Shown here one piece after another: positions 55,878-64,000 of a stretch of DNA of 64,000 nt; position 1 is the stretch's first letter; each line of letters begins with the position of its first letter. The notes below the pieces were generated by a model. That model was not told the DNA's origin and searched no databases. It saw nothing but the letters and a program-made list of their open reading frames with translations. Made by a program: the position numbers and the translations under genes. The DNA comes from Ornithinibacter sp. (GTDB taxonomy: Bacteria; Actinomycetota; Actinomycetes; Actinomycetales; Dermatophilaceae). Where the stretch lies: NCBI GenBank assembly GCA_029266735.1, contig JAQSWG010000015.1, forward strand, positions 1-64,000, in the 5' to 3' direction.

Positions 55878-56106
55878 CCCGCGCGCTGACGCGGCGGTCA
55901 CCGGGGCCACAGGAGCAACCCCGCTTCAGGGGTCGGAAGCGCTTGCGACGGCCGTCCGGGTCTGCTCCAGGGCGCCGAGCAGGCTGCTCAGCCCTCGGAC
56001 GTGACCTGCTTCTGTGGACCGAAACACGCCCGAAACTATCTCCGCTCCACACGCCGTGGATGACATCGTCGCTGGTCAGCGCGGGTTCCTCGGGTGAGAC
56101 GCCCAG

Positions 56107-56115
56107 TTGTCCACA
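56107..56115 (+). promoter_or_regulatory. Consensus-like DnaA box in the dnaB upstream region
   Basis: TTGTCCACA exact match to actinobacterial TTRTCCACA; TTCTCCACG and TCTGTGGACC nearby. Confidence 0.6.
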
Positions 56116-56352
56116 GGGTTCTCCACGTCATGTGCACACACGCCGCGGGCGTTTTGCACACCTTGTCCCCACGCCGTGCACAGCCGATCGGCCATAGTCG
56201 ACGGGCGGGGCTTGGCTGCCGCCCCGCCGCAGCCCTACGGTGGCTCGTCGGGTGGTTGTCGGTGCTCTCTGGTGTCGTTCTTCCCAGGGCGGCGGCCGCT
56301 CCGAGGTACTGGTCATCGACACCGGCGTGGGCCGGACGGGAGGGGGTGCGCG

Positions 56353-57726
56353 GTGTCGATCGCGGAGCTGAGCGCGGCGTTCGAGAGTCGCGCCGGTGGC
56401 CCGACCGACGACCGTGTCCCTCCGCAGGACCTCCATGCCGAGCAGTCGGTGCTCGGCTCGATGCTCATCAACAAGGACGCCATCGCAGACTGCCTCGAGG
56501 CGGTCAAGGCCCACGACTTCTACCGGCCGGCACACGAGCTGATCTTCGACGCCGTCCTCGACCTGTTCGGGCGGGGGGAGCCGGCCGACGCCATCACCGT
56601 GGCCGACGAGCTCGGCAAGCGCGGCGACCTGACCCGCGTCGGCGGTCAGGCATACCTCCACCAGCTGATCCAGGCGGTGCCGACGGCGGCGAACGCGGGC
56701 TACTACGCCGAGATCGTCCACGAGCGGGCGGTCCTCCGCCGGCTCGTCGAGGCCGGCACCCGGATCGTCCAGATGGGGTACGCGCAGGGCGAGGGCGACA
56801 TCGACGACATCGTCAACCGTGCCCAGGCCGAGGTCTACTCCGTCGCCGAGAAGCGCGGAGGCGAGGACTACCACCTCCTCGGCGAGCTGCTCAACGAGAC
56901 GATGGAGGAGATCGAGGCGGCCTCCGGGCGAACCGACGAGATGATCGGCGTGCCGACGGGCTTCATCGAGCTCGACGAGCTGACCCACGGCCTCCACCCG
57001 GGACAGATGATCGTCATCGCCGCGCGGCCCGCCACGGGCAAGTCGACCCTCGGCATCGACATCGCCCGCGCCGCCGCCATCAAGCACCAGATGGCGACGG
57101 CGGTGTTCTCGCTCGAGATGAGCCGTACCGAGATCACCATGCGCATCCTCTCGGCCGAGGCGACGATCCAGCTTCAGGACCTCCGCAAGGGCCTGAAGAA
57201 CCAGGACCAGTGGACCAAGCTCGCCCGGATCATGGGCAAGATCTCCGACAGCCCGCTCTTCATCGACGACAGCCCCAACATGTCGCTCATGGAGATCCGG
57301 GCCAAGTGCCGCCGGCTCAAGCAGCAGCACAACCTTCGGATGGTCATCATCGACTACCTGCAGCTCATGAGCTCCGGCAAGAAGGTGGAGTCACGCCAGC
57401 AGGAGGTCGCCGAGTTCTCCCGTGCGCTGAAGCTCCTGGCCAAGGAGCTCGAGGTCCCGGTCATCGCCATCAGCCAGCTCAACCGTGGCCCGGAGCAGCG
57501 CACCGACAAACGACCACAGATGTCGGACCTGCGCGAAAGCGGATCGATCGAACAAGATGCGGACGTCGTCATCCTCCTCCACCGCGACCGCTCGGACCCT
57601 GAGCGGGACGGTGAGGCCGACGTCATCGTCGCCAAGCACCGCAACGGCCCGACCAAGGACATCGTCCTGGCGTTCCAGGGGCACTACAGCCGGTTCAACA
57701 ACATGGCCCGCGACGGCGGGTTCTGA
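56353..57726 (+). CDS. dnaB: Replicative DNA helicase
   Basis: PPQDLHAEQSVLGSML...GLHPGQMIVIAARPATGKSTLGIDIA...SQLNRGPEQRTDKRPQMSDLRESGSIEQDADVVILLHR. Confidence 0.96.
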   Translation: MSIAELSAAFESRAGGPTDDRVPPQDLHAEQSVLGSMLINKDAIADCLEAVKAHDFYRPAHELIFDAVLDLFGRGEPADAITVADELGKRGDLTRVGGQAYLHQLIQAVPTAANAGYYAEIVHERAVLRRLVEAGTRIVQMGYAQGEGDIDDIVNRAQAEVYSVAEKRGGEDYHLLGELLNETMEEIEAASGRTDEMIGVPTGFIELDELTHGLHPGQMIVIAARPATGKSTLGIDIARAAAIKHQMATAVFSLEMSRTEITMRILSAEATIQLQDLRKGLKNQDQWTKLARIMGKISDSPLFIDDSPNMSLMEIRAKCRRLKQQHNLRMVIIDYLQLMSSGKKVESRQQEVAEFSRALKLLAKELEVPVIAISQLNRGPEQRTDKRPQMSDLRESGSIEQDADVVILLHRDRSDPERDGEADVIVAKHRNGPTKDIVLAFQGHYSRFNNMARDGGF

Positions 57727-57755
57727 CGTCGACCCGACAACGGGTGGACACGGTT

Positions 57756-57797
57756 CTGGGCGCCGGCGGCACGAGGCTGGGCGCCGGCGGCACGAGG
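57756..57797. repeat. Perfect 21-bp tandem duplication
   Basis: CTGGGCGCCGGCGGCACGAGG x2. Confidence 0.95.
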
Positions 57798-57822
57798 CGG
57801 GGCGCCGACCATCGGCGCCCCG
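57798..57822 (+). terminator. dnaB terminator hairpin
   Basis: CGGGGCGCCGA-CCA-TCGGCGCCCCG, 11-bp perfect stem. Confidence 0.8.
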
Positions 57823-57840
57823 CCCCTCAGTGCTCGACCG

Positions 57841-58755
57841 TCAGTACGTCACGCAGGCGAGGTAGTCGAACCCCGTCTCCGCTGCCTCGAACGGGTCGAA
57901 CGTCGGGTCACCGAAGCGCGGGTCGTGCTCGACGACGTAGTAGCGGATGCCGCCGCCCGCTGCCTCGAAGATCGTCGGGAAGTCGATGATCCCCTCGCCG
58001 ACGATCTCGATGCGGCCGGGGAACGTCCCGGCAGCCATGTCCTTGACGTGGAACAGCTCGATCCGGTCGCCGTACTGCTCGATCAGCTCCACCGGGTCGA
58101 CGCCGCCGTTCGTGGCCCAGTACAGGTCGAGCTGGAAGACGACGTTCCTCGGGTCCGTGTTCGCCAGGAGGATGTCGTAGGCCGTCATGTCGCCGAAGAC
58201 GCGCTGGAACTCCCAGTTGTGGTTGTGGACCATGAGCGTCTGTCCGGCTTTGCGGGCCTGCTCGCCGACCGCGTCGAGGTACTCGGCATACGCGATCCAC
58301 TCCGCCTCGGTAGCGAAGTTCGGCGTCCCGCCGGAGCCGAAGTACTTGATGCCGAGGATGCGGTTCTCCTCGAGGATCGCCTCGATGTCGGCGGGGTTCG
58401 TCGGCGTGCCGACGTTCACGTGGCGTGCGGATGCCTTGAGGCCGTACTCGTCGAGCAGGGCGCGATACTCCTCGGCGGTGAGCCCGCTGAGGGTGAACGG
58501 CTCGACGTTGCGGTAGCCCATCTCGCTCAGCGCGGCGAAGACCTCCCGCGTCCGTTCGATCGTCGCGGCATCCGTGCCGAACCCGATGTACTCGGCGAAC
58601 GTCCACAGCTGGATCGAGATCTTGCTGGCTGGCACGCCCCTGCCCGCGCAGTCGGGCTGCGCCGCACCTGCCGTGGTCGCGGTGCCGGTGAAGAGACACC
58701 CGGCGAGGACCATCGCCGTGAGGAGGCCGCGCAGAACGCGGCGTAGTGGTTGCAT
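57841..58755 (-). CDS. Secreted sugar phosphate isomerase/epimerase (TIM barrel)
   Basis: Signal peptide; KISIQLWTFAEYIG...VHNHNWEFQ...DLYWATNGGVDPVELIEQYGDRIELFHVKDM. Confidence 0.88.
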   Translation of the reverse strand: MQPLRRVLRGLLTAMVLAGCLFTGTATTAGAAQPDCAGRGVPASKISIQLWTFAEYIGFGTDAATIERTREVFAALSEMGYRNVEPFTLSGLTAEEYRALLDEYGLKASARHVNVGTPTNPADIEAILEENRILGIKYFGSGGTPNFATEAEWIAYAEYLDAVGEQARKAGQTLMVHNHNWEFQRVFGDMTAYDILLANTDPRNVVFQLDLYWATNGGVDPVELIEQYGDRIELFHVKDMAAGTFPGRIEIVGEGIIDFPTIFEAAGGGIRYYVVEHDPRFGDPTFDPFEAAETGFDYLACVTY

Positions 58756-58932
58756 CAGAAGACTCCCATCCCGTGGTGACGCCGTGCGGCTGCAACCGCC
58801 GGCGAACCCCGCTCCACCCCGGGAGCTGGATCACCACCCACGCTACCGACGGAGGCAGGAGAGAACCGGGCTGCGTGCACCGTCGTCTCCGGGACTTTCG
58901 ACCGCCCCCCGACGAGGGCCCATACTCGGCCC

Positions 58933-59808
58933 ATGACGTCTGCAAGCCACGGACCACGGGGCGCACGGAGGCGAAGCGCCGCCGTGGCGGTGACGATGCT
59001 CGCCCTCGCTGCGTGCGGCACCGGGGCGGACTCGCGCGACGACGGGGACGGCTCGAGCACCGCCGGAGTGCCGGGCCTGGCGCCGCACGAGTACCTGCCA
59101 GGGCTCGAGTCGCACCCACACGTGCCCGAGGGCGCCGGCTCGGCGCCCGTCGTCGTGATGATCCCCGGCGGGTCCTGGCAGTCGGCCAACCCGTCCGGTC
59201 TCGAGCCGTTGGCCGAAGCGCTGGCTGCGGACGGTGTCGTCGCGGTGCCCGTCACGATCCGCGCCTCCGCGGACGACGTCGTCTATCCCACCCCCGTCGA
59301 GGACGTCCTCTGCGCGCTCGCCGACGGTGCCGCGACGGCCCGTGAGGCCGGCATCGACCCGGACCGGCTGGTGCTCCTCGGACACTCCTCCGGCGCGCAC
59401 CTCTCCGCGGTGGCGACCCTGGCGGCCGACCGGTTCTCGCCCGACTGCGAGGACCCCGTCGTCGCGCCCGACGCGTTCATCGGGCTCGCCGGGCCCTACG
59501 ACATCCGGCAGTTCGCGGATGCCGCCGACGCGCTCTTCGCTGCCCCGGTCGACGAGGCACCGGGCGAGTGGGACGCCGCCAACCCTGTCATCCACGCCGA
59601 CCTGCGGCCCGAGGTGCCCGTGCTGCTCCTCCACGGTGAGGCGGACGACGTCGTGCCCGTCTCGTTCACCACCGACTTCGGCACGGCGCTGGAGGCCGCC
59701 GGCCACCCGACGACGGTCCGCGTGCTCACCGACGAGGACCACGAGACCGTCTACGCCGCCGAGACGGCGGCCCGACCCGTCGTCGACTGGCTCGAGAGTC
59801 TTCCGTAG
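58933..59808 (+). CDS. Alpha/beta hydrolase lipoprotein
   Basis: Lipobox LALAACG; VVVMIPGGSW; GHSSGAH; LLLHGEADDVVPV. Confidence 0.88.
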   Translation: MTSASHGPRGARRRSAAVAVTMLALAACGTGADSRDDGDGSSTAGVPGLAPHEYLPGLESHPHVPEGAGSAPVVVMIPGGSWQSANPSGLEPLAEALAADGVVAVPVTIRASADDVVYPTPVEDVLCALADGAATAREAGIDPDRLVLLGHSSGAHLSAVATLAADRFSPDCEDPVVAPDAFIGLAGPYDIRQFADAADALFAAPVDEAPGEWDAANPVIHADLRPEVPVLLLHGEADDVVPVSFTTDFGTALEAAGHPTTVRVLTDEDHETVYAAETAARPVVDWLESLP

Positions 59809-59876
59809 CCCGGTGACGGGCCTGGACGCTAGTCGCCGGTCGGAGCGTCGGTGCGGCACAACGGCGTCGCCGTTGC

Positions 59877-61445
59877 TCAGCTCCGTGTCGCGTAGGGCGT
59901 GAGCAGCTGGTCGACGGGCGCGTAGTCGTCGGTGAGCACGGACACGTCGCCGACCCATGCGTCCAGCCGCGCCCCGTCGAGAACCGCCCATCCGACGTCC
60001 AACGCGTCCATCTCGGACTGCCACGCCGCAGGGTCGAGGGGCGCGTCGGAGGCCAGCACGACGAGGTTCCCTCCGCCTCGTCCCTCCGTCACCTCGGGGG
60101 GCGCGGCGACGACGACGTGGTCGAAGAGGGAGGTGAGCGTGCCCACCTTCGCCCTGGCGAAGGCGAGGGGATCGTGGTCGATGACGTTGGCGGCATACAC
60201 CCCGTCGGCCTTGAGGACCCTCTCGACCTCGGCGAGCGCCTCGCGGGTCGTGAGGTGCCACGGCACGCTCACTCCACCGAACGCGTCGCCGACGACGAGG
60301 TCCAGGCTCCCCGACTCCACCCGCCTGATACCGAGCCGAGCGTCCTCGACGCGTACCTCGAGGTCCGGCCCCACCTCCAGCCCGAGCCGTTCCACGTCGA
60401 CGTCGACGACTCCCGGGTCGATCTCCGACACCGTGCTCTTCGTGCCGGGTCTCGTCTCGGCGAGGTAGCGGGGCAATGTCAGGCCGCCGCCGCCGAGGTG
60501 GTGCGCCGCGATCGGCCGGCCGGTGGGGAAGCGCGCATCGACGGCTGCGGCCAGGGACCTGACGTAGCCGAACTCCAGATAGGTCGGGTCCTCGATGTCG
60601 ACGTAGGAATGCCACAGGTTGTCCAGCACCAGGCGGCGCCCGGTGTCGCGGTCCGGGTCGGCCTCCACCACGGCGCAGTGGTATGCCGTCTCGGCGTCAC
60701 ATGCGCTCGGAGCGACGCCGGCTCCGAGGCCCCCGACGACGACGACGGCAGCGGCGATGATGCCCCCGCGACGGCGCCGGCCGACCTCGACGACGAGCCC
60801 TGCGAGGGCGAGGACGATGCCGAGCCCGACCATGATCCAGGTCACCGGCACCCGAGAGATGAGGACGAACCCAGTGAGGACCGTCCCGAGGATGGCACCG
60901 GTGGTCCCGATGCCGGAGAGCCGTCCGACCACGGACCCGGTCTCCGCGAGGCTCGCCAGCCGCAGCTTCGTGACGATGGGCGTCACGGCCGACAGCAGCA
61001 GGCCCGGGACGATGATCGTCGTGGCCGCGGCGAGGAGGAGGTAGGCGCCCCCGGCCGCTGAGCCCGCACCGCGGAGCACGAACGGGGTGGCCGCCACCAC
61101 GGCGCCCGAGGTCCCCAGGAGGGGGCCCAGCATGGCGCGCGAGTCACGCTCGTCAGCCCACCGGCCGCCGACCCAGGACCCGCCGGCGATCGCGGCGAGC
61201 GCGAGACCGATGACGAGGGTGCTCGTCTCCAGGGTCAGGCCGAGGTAGGGGGCCAGCAGGCGGAGGGCGACGATCTCCACGACGAGCACGGCCGCCGAGG
61301 AGCCGAAGACGAGCGCGGCCGCGAGCCCGGCCCCGATCGCCGGCTCGACCGGGCCCACCGTCTCACGTCGCGACGCCTCGGGTGTGCCACCCCCTCCGGG
61401 CGGCCGCGGGGATCGGGAGCTCACGCCGCTCCCGGCGAGTCGCAC
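59877..61445 (-). CDS. Fused membrane/spermidine synthase-like protein
   Basis: N-terminal TM helices; C-terminal methyltransferase fold HHLGGGGLTLPRYLAETRPGTKSTVSEIDPGVVDV...LDLVVGDAFGG. Confidence 0.85.
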   Translation of the reverse strand: MRLAGSGVSSRSPRPPGGGGTPEASRRETVGPVEPAIGAGLAAALVFGSSAAVLVVEIVALRLLAPYLGLTLETSTLVIGLALAAIAGGSWVGGRWADERDSRAMLGPLLGTSGAVVAATPFVLRGAGSAAGGAYLLLAAATTIIVPGLLLSAVTPIVTKLRLASLAETGSVVGRLSGIGTTGAILGTVLTGFVLISRVPVTWIMVGLGIVLALAGLVVEVGRRRRGGIIAAAVVVVGGLGAGVAPSACDAETAYHCAVVEADPDRDTGRRLVLDNLWHSYVDIEDPTYLEFGYVRSLAAAVDARFPTGRPIAAHHLGGGGLTLPRYLAETRPGTKSTVSEIDPGVVDVDVERLGLEVGPDLEVRVEDARLGIRRVESGSLDLVVGDAFGGVSVPWHLTTREALAEVERVLKADGVYAANVIDHDPLAFARAKVGTLTSLFDHVVVAAPPEVTEGRGGGNLVVLASDAPLDPAAWQSEMDALDVGWAVLDGARLDAWVGDVSVLTDDYAPVDQLLTPYATRS

Positions 61446-61684
61446 ACGTGCGCCATCTGCGAATCCTCCTCGTCAACCCATCGACCGACCGGCCGCACGC
61501 TACGGCACACGCACGGGCACGGGGTACTGAGGCCTCGTGCCGGTGGCGAAGGGCTGGTTCACCGGGGAGTGCTGAGCAGTTCCGGGATTGGCCTCGATGG
61601 CGGACTCGTGCGAACCACCTGGACCGGCGGAGGAGACGCTGACACGTCCCGAGTGAGCGTCGACCGCTGTGGCACGATGGCGTC

Positions 61685-62269
61685 GTGACGATGGCTGGGC
61701 GGGGGAGTCCACGCGCCAGGAGCTCACGACCGTCACTGCGCTGGCGCCCTTCACGCAGCTCCGCCGAGCTGCTCCACAACCGGGCGCTGACCCACGTCCC
61801 ATGGAACGGGCTCCGGTTGACGTACCTGCGGGGCCTGGGACTGAAGGCGGGGCCGCACACCTACCTCTTCGGCAGCTCCGAGGTGATCGCGCCGCAGAAC
61901 CTCACGATCGCCGGCAACTGCCACATCGGCCGCTTCTGCCAGATCGACGCCCGCGGCGGGATCGACATCGGCCGCAACGTCGTCATCGCCAGTCACACCC
62001 TGCTCATCACCGCTGACCACGACCCTCGGTCGCCGGGTTTCGACGGTCGCCTCGGCGGCATCGTCATCGGGGACCGGGTGTGGATCGGAAGCCGAGCGAC
62101 GATCCTCAAAGGAGTGACCATCGGCGAGGGCGCGGTGGTCGCCGCGGGTGCGGTGGTGGTGTCCGACGTCCCTGCCTGGACGGTTGTCGGCGGGGTTCCC
62201 GCCCGACCGATCGGCGACCGCCCGACCGAGATGGCGTACGAGATCGACTACGGGCCCGAGTTCTACTGA
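61685..62269 (+). CDS. Left-handed beta-helix (hexapeptide) acyltransferase
   Basis: IDIGRNVVIASHTLLITADHD...GDRVWIGSRATILKGVTIGEGAVVAAGAVV. Confidence 0.9.
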   Translation: MTMAGRGSPRARSSRPSLRWRPSRSSAELLHNRALTHVPWNGLRLTYLRGLGLKAGPHTYLFGSSEVIAPQNLTIAGNCHIGRFCQIDARGGIDIGRNVVIASHTLLITADHDPRSPGFDGRLGGIVIGDRVWIGSRATILKGVTIGEGAVVAAGAVVVSDVPAWTVVGGVPARPIGDRPTEMAYEIDYGPEFY

Positions 62270-62287
62270 GGAGGGTCCCGTCGGCGA

Positions 62288-63430
62288 TCACGGGGGGAAT
62301 GACCCACCTGCGGTCGGCGTCAGGTCGACCGCCTCGGCATAGCAGCGGGCGACGGCTCCCACGCCCATGCGACGGCTCGCCTCCGCGGCGATGGCGTGGG
62401 CCGCGGTCACCGAGCCAGCGGCCTCGTCGAGGGTGGCCCGAAGAGTGCCGGCGAGATCCGAGCTCCGGGTCAGCAGGCCCCACGCCTCGAGCTCACGCGC
62501 GCCGGCACGGTCGTCGTCGGTCAGGACCAGGCAACCCGAGGCCACCGCCCAGCAGAGCGGACCGCTCGCCGCCAGGTAGTTGGCCGCCGGGGCCGATGAG
62601 GAGGTCCGGACCACGACCGCCGCCTCATCGAAGGTCTCGAGAAGCGCAGCCTCCTCCAGCAGACCCGTGAATCGGACCACGTCGTGCGTGCCGTCGGTCA
62701 GTCGCGACCGGACCTGTTCCTCGACGCCCGGGGAAGAGGCACCGACGACCACGGTCCACGGCGTCGATGTCGACCGGCGGACGTCGTCGACGACGGCGGC
62801 GACGTCGAGGATGCCTGCGATGTCGGACACGTAGCCCGGCACGAACACCACCGGACTCTTGGCGCGGGCCGGTCGCGCGCCCACGACGTGCGGAATCGTC
62901 GTGACCGAGCGCCCGGCCCGACGCGAGAGCTCAGCGGCCCCCTCTTCGGTCAAGGCGAACACGGCGGTGCAGGCACCCAGCAACCGTCGCTCCCAACGAC
63001 GCCCGATCCTCACGCTCAGGAGCTCCCCCAGTCTGCGGAGCCCTCGACGGTCGAGCAGCGAGAACAACATGACCGAGCCGGCCACCGACGGCGCGTCGTG
63101 ACACGTGACAGCCAGACCGGCGCCCCGGTGGCGGGTCAACCGGCCGAGCGCCAAGTAGAACTCGAACAGGGCGCGGCCCGAGAGCTCGACGTGGACGAAG
63201 TCCCCCGGTTGGGTGAACCACCCGCTGACGAACCCGCGCAGGGCTGCCCGAAGCGCCTGGCTGCGCTGTGGATCGGGGGGTGCGATGACGAGCCTGACCG
63301 GGCCGAAAAGGCTCAGAACGCGCACGAACTCCTGCGCGTAAAGACCGATCCCGCTGGAGGTGGGCGGGAACTTGCTCACATAGACGATCGTCGGACCCGA
63401 TCCAGGCGGCCGGTCGACGCCTGCGCTCAC
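62288..63430 (-). CDS. Glycosyltransferase (GT4-like fold)
   Basis: TIVYVSKFPPTSSGIGLYAQEFVRVL; VVFVPGYVSDIAGILDVAAVV. Confidence 0.75.
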   Translation of the reverse strand: MSAGVDRPPGSGPTIVYVSKFPPTSSGIGLYAQEFVRVLSLFGPVRLVIAPPDPQRSQALRAALRGFVSGWFTQPGDFVHVELSGRALFEFYLALGRLTRHRGAGLAVTCHDAPSVAGSVMLFSLLDRRGLRRLGELLSVRIGRRWERRLLGACTAVFALTEEGAAELSRRAGRSVTTIPHVVGARPARAKSPVVFVPGYVSDIAGILDVAAVVDDVRRSTSTPWTVVVGASSPGVEEQVRSRLTDGTHDVVRFTGLLEEAALLETFDEAAVVVRTSSSAPAANYLAASGPLCWAVASGCLVLTDDDRAGARELEAWGLLTRSSDLAGTLRATLDEAAGSVTAAHAIAAEASRRMGVGAVARCYAEAVDLTPTAGGSFPP

Positions 63431-63542
63431 ACCAGCCTCCTTTCCCGGACCGGTGTCACCGTGGCTCGTGGCCGCGCGCCTGCACCGCTTGCAGGTGTGT
63501 CGGGGCTCCCGGTCGGCGCCCGCCGCCGCCAGACTAGGACCG

Positions 63543-64000
63543 ATGAGCCAGACATCCGAGCCGAGTCATGCCGACGAAGCTGACCGGTCAGCGGTGAATG
63601 CTCGCGTGGTCACGTTCTACCTTCCCCAGTTCCATCCGATCCCGGAGAACGACGAATGGTGGGAGCCGGGGTTCACGGAGTGGACGAACGTCACCCGAGC
63701 CCGACCGTTGTATCCCGGCCACCAACAGCCGATGCTGCCCTCCGAGCTCGGCTTCTACGACCTCCGGGTTCCGGAGACCAGGCGCGCACAAGGTGAACTG
63801 GCGAGCACCTACGGCGTCGAGGCGTTCTGCTACTGGCACTACTGGTTCGGCGACGGCCGGCGTCTCCTGGAGAGACCGTTCACCGAGGTGTTGGCTTCGG
63901 GTGAGCCATCGATCTCCTTCTGTGTGGCGTGGGCGAACGAGACGTGGAGTGGAGCCTGGATCGGAGCGCCGGACAAGGTGCTCCAACAGCAGACGTATCC
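63543..64000 (+). CDS. WbsX/GH99-like glycan biosynthesis protein, truncated by window end
   Basis: VVTFYLPQFHPIPENDEWWEPGFTEWTNVTRARPLYPGHQQP...FCYWHYWFGDGRRLLERPF. Confidence 0.85.
   Translation, partial: MSQTSEPSHADEADRSAVNARVVTFYLPQFHPIPENDEWWEPGFTEWTNVTRARPLYPGHQQPMLPSELGFYDLRVPETRRAQGELASTYGVEAFCYWHYWFGDGRRLLERPFTEVLASGEPSISFCVAWANETWSGAWIGAPDKVLQQQTY

Overview
High-GC actinobacterial chromosome segment, probably Intrasporangiaceae/Micrococcales (inferred from gene content and codon usage). It is mostly core and metabolic genes: rpsR-rplI; radA-disA-mutY; clpC; SulP transporter; Fpg/Nei glycosylase; an NHEJ locus (Ku plus split LigD); fhuF-like, lsr2 and lysS; a complete inositol-catabolism (iol) cluster with a divergent GntR regulator; a DesA3-like desaturase/reductase operon; a BmpA-type nucleoside ABC transporter next to an MTA/purine salvage operon; a secreted S8 protease; MATE transporter; dnaB; and the start of a glycan cluster. 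No rRNA, tRNA, transposase, prophage or cas genes were recognised. Four observations stand out. (1) Four conserved genes (radA, clpC, desaturase, MATE) each lack a short internal segment, including the RadA Walker A motif and the third desaturase His box, and a DUF222-HNH gene carries a 1-nt frameshift. (2) Two separate intergenic arrays of a 36-nt palindromic-ended repeat, 23 kb apart, share exactly 63-bp spacing; they look like CRISPR but are not. (3) GGCATAC/GTATGCC heptamers are over-represented and mostly encode Ala-Tyr or Tyr-Ala with otherwise rare codons. (4) Several intergenic regions carry direct repeats or palindromes that look like operators. All counts and coordinates were read by eye; no alignments or searches were run.
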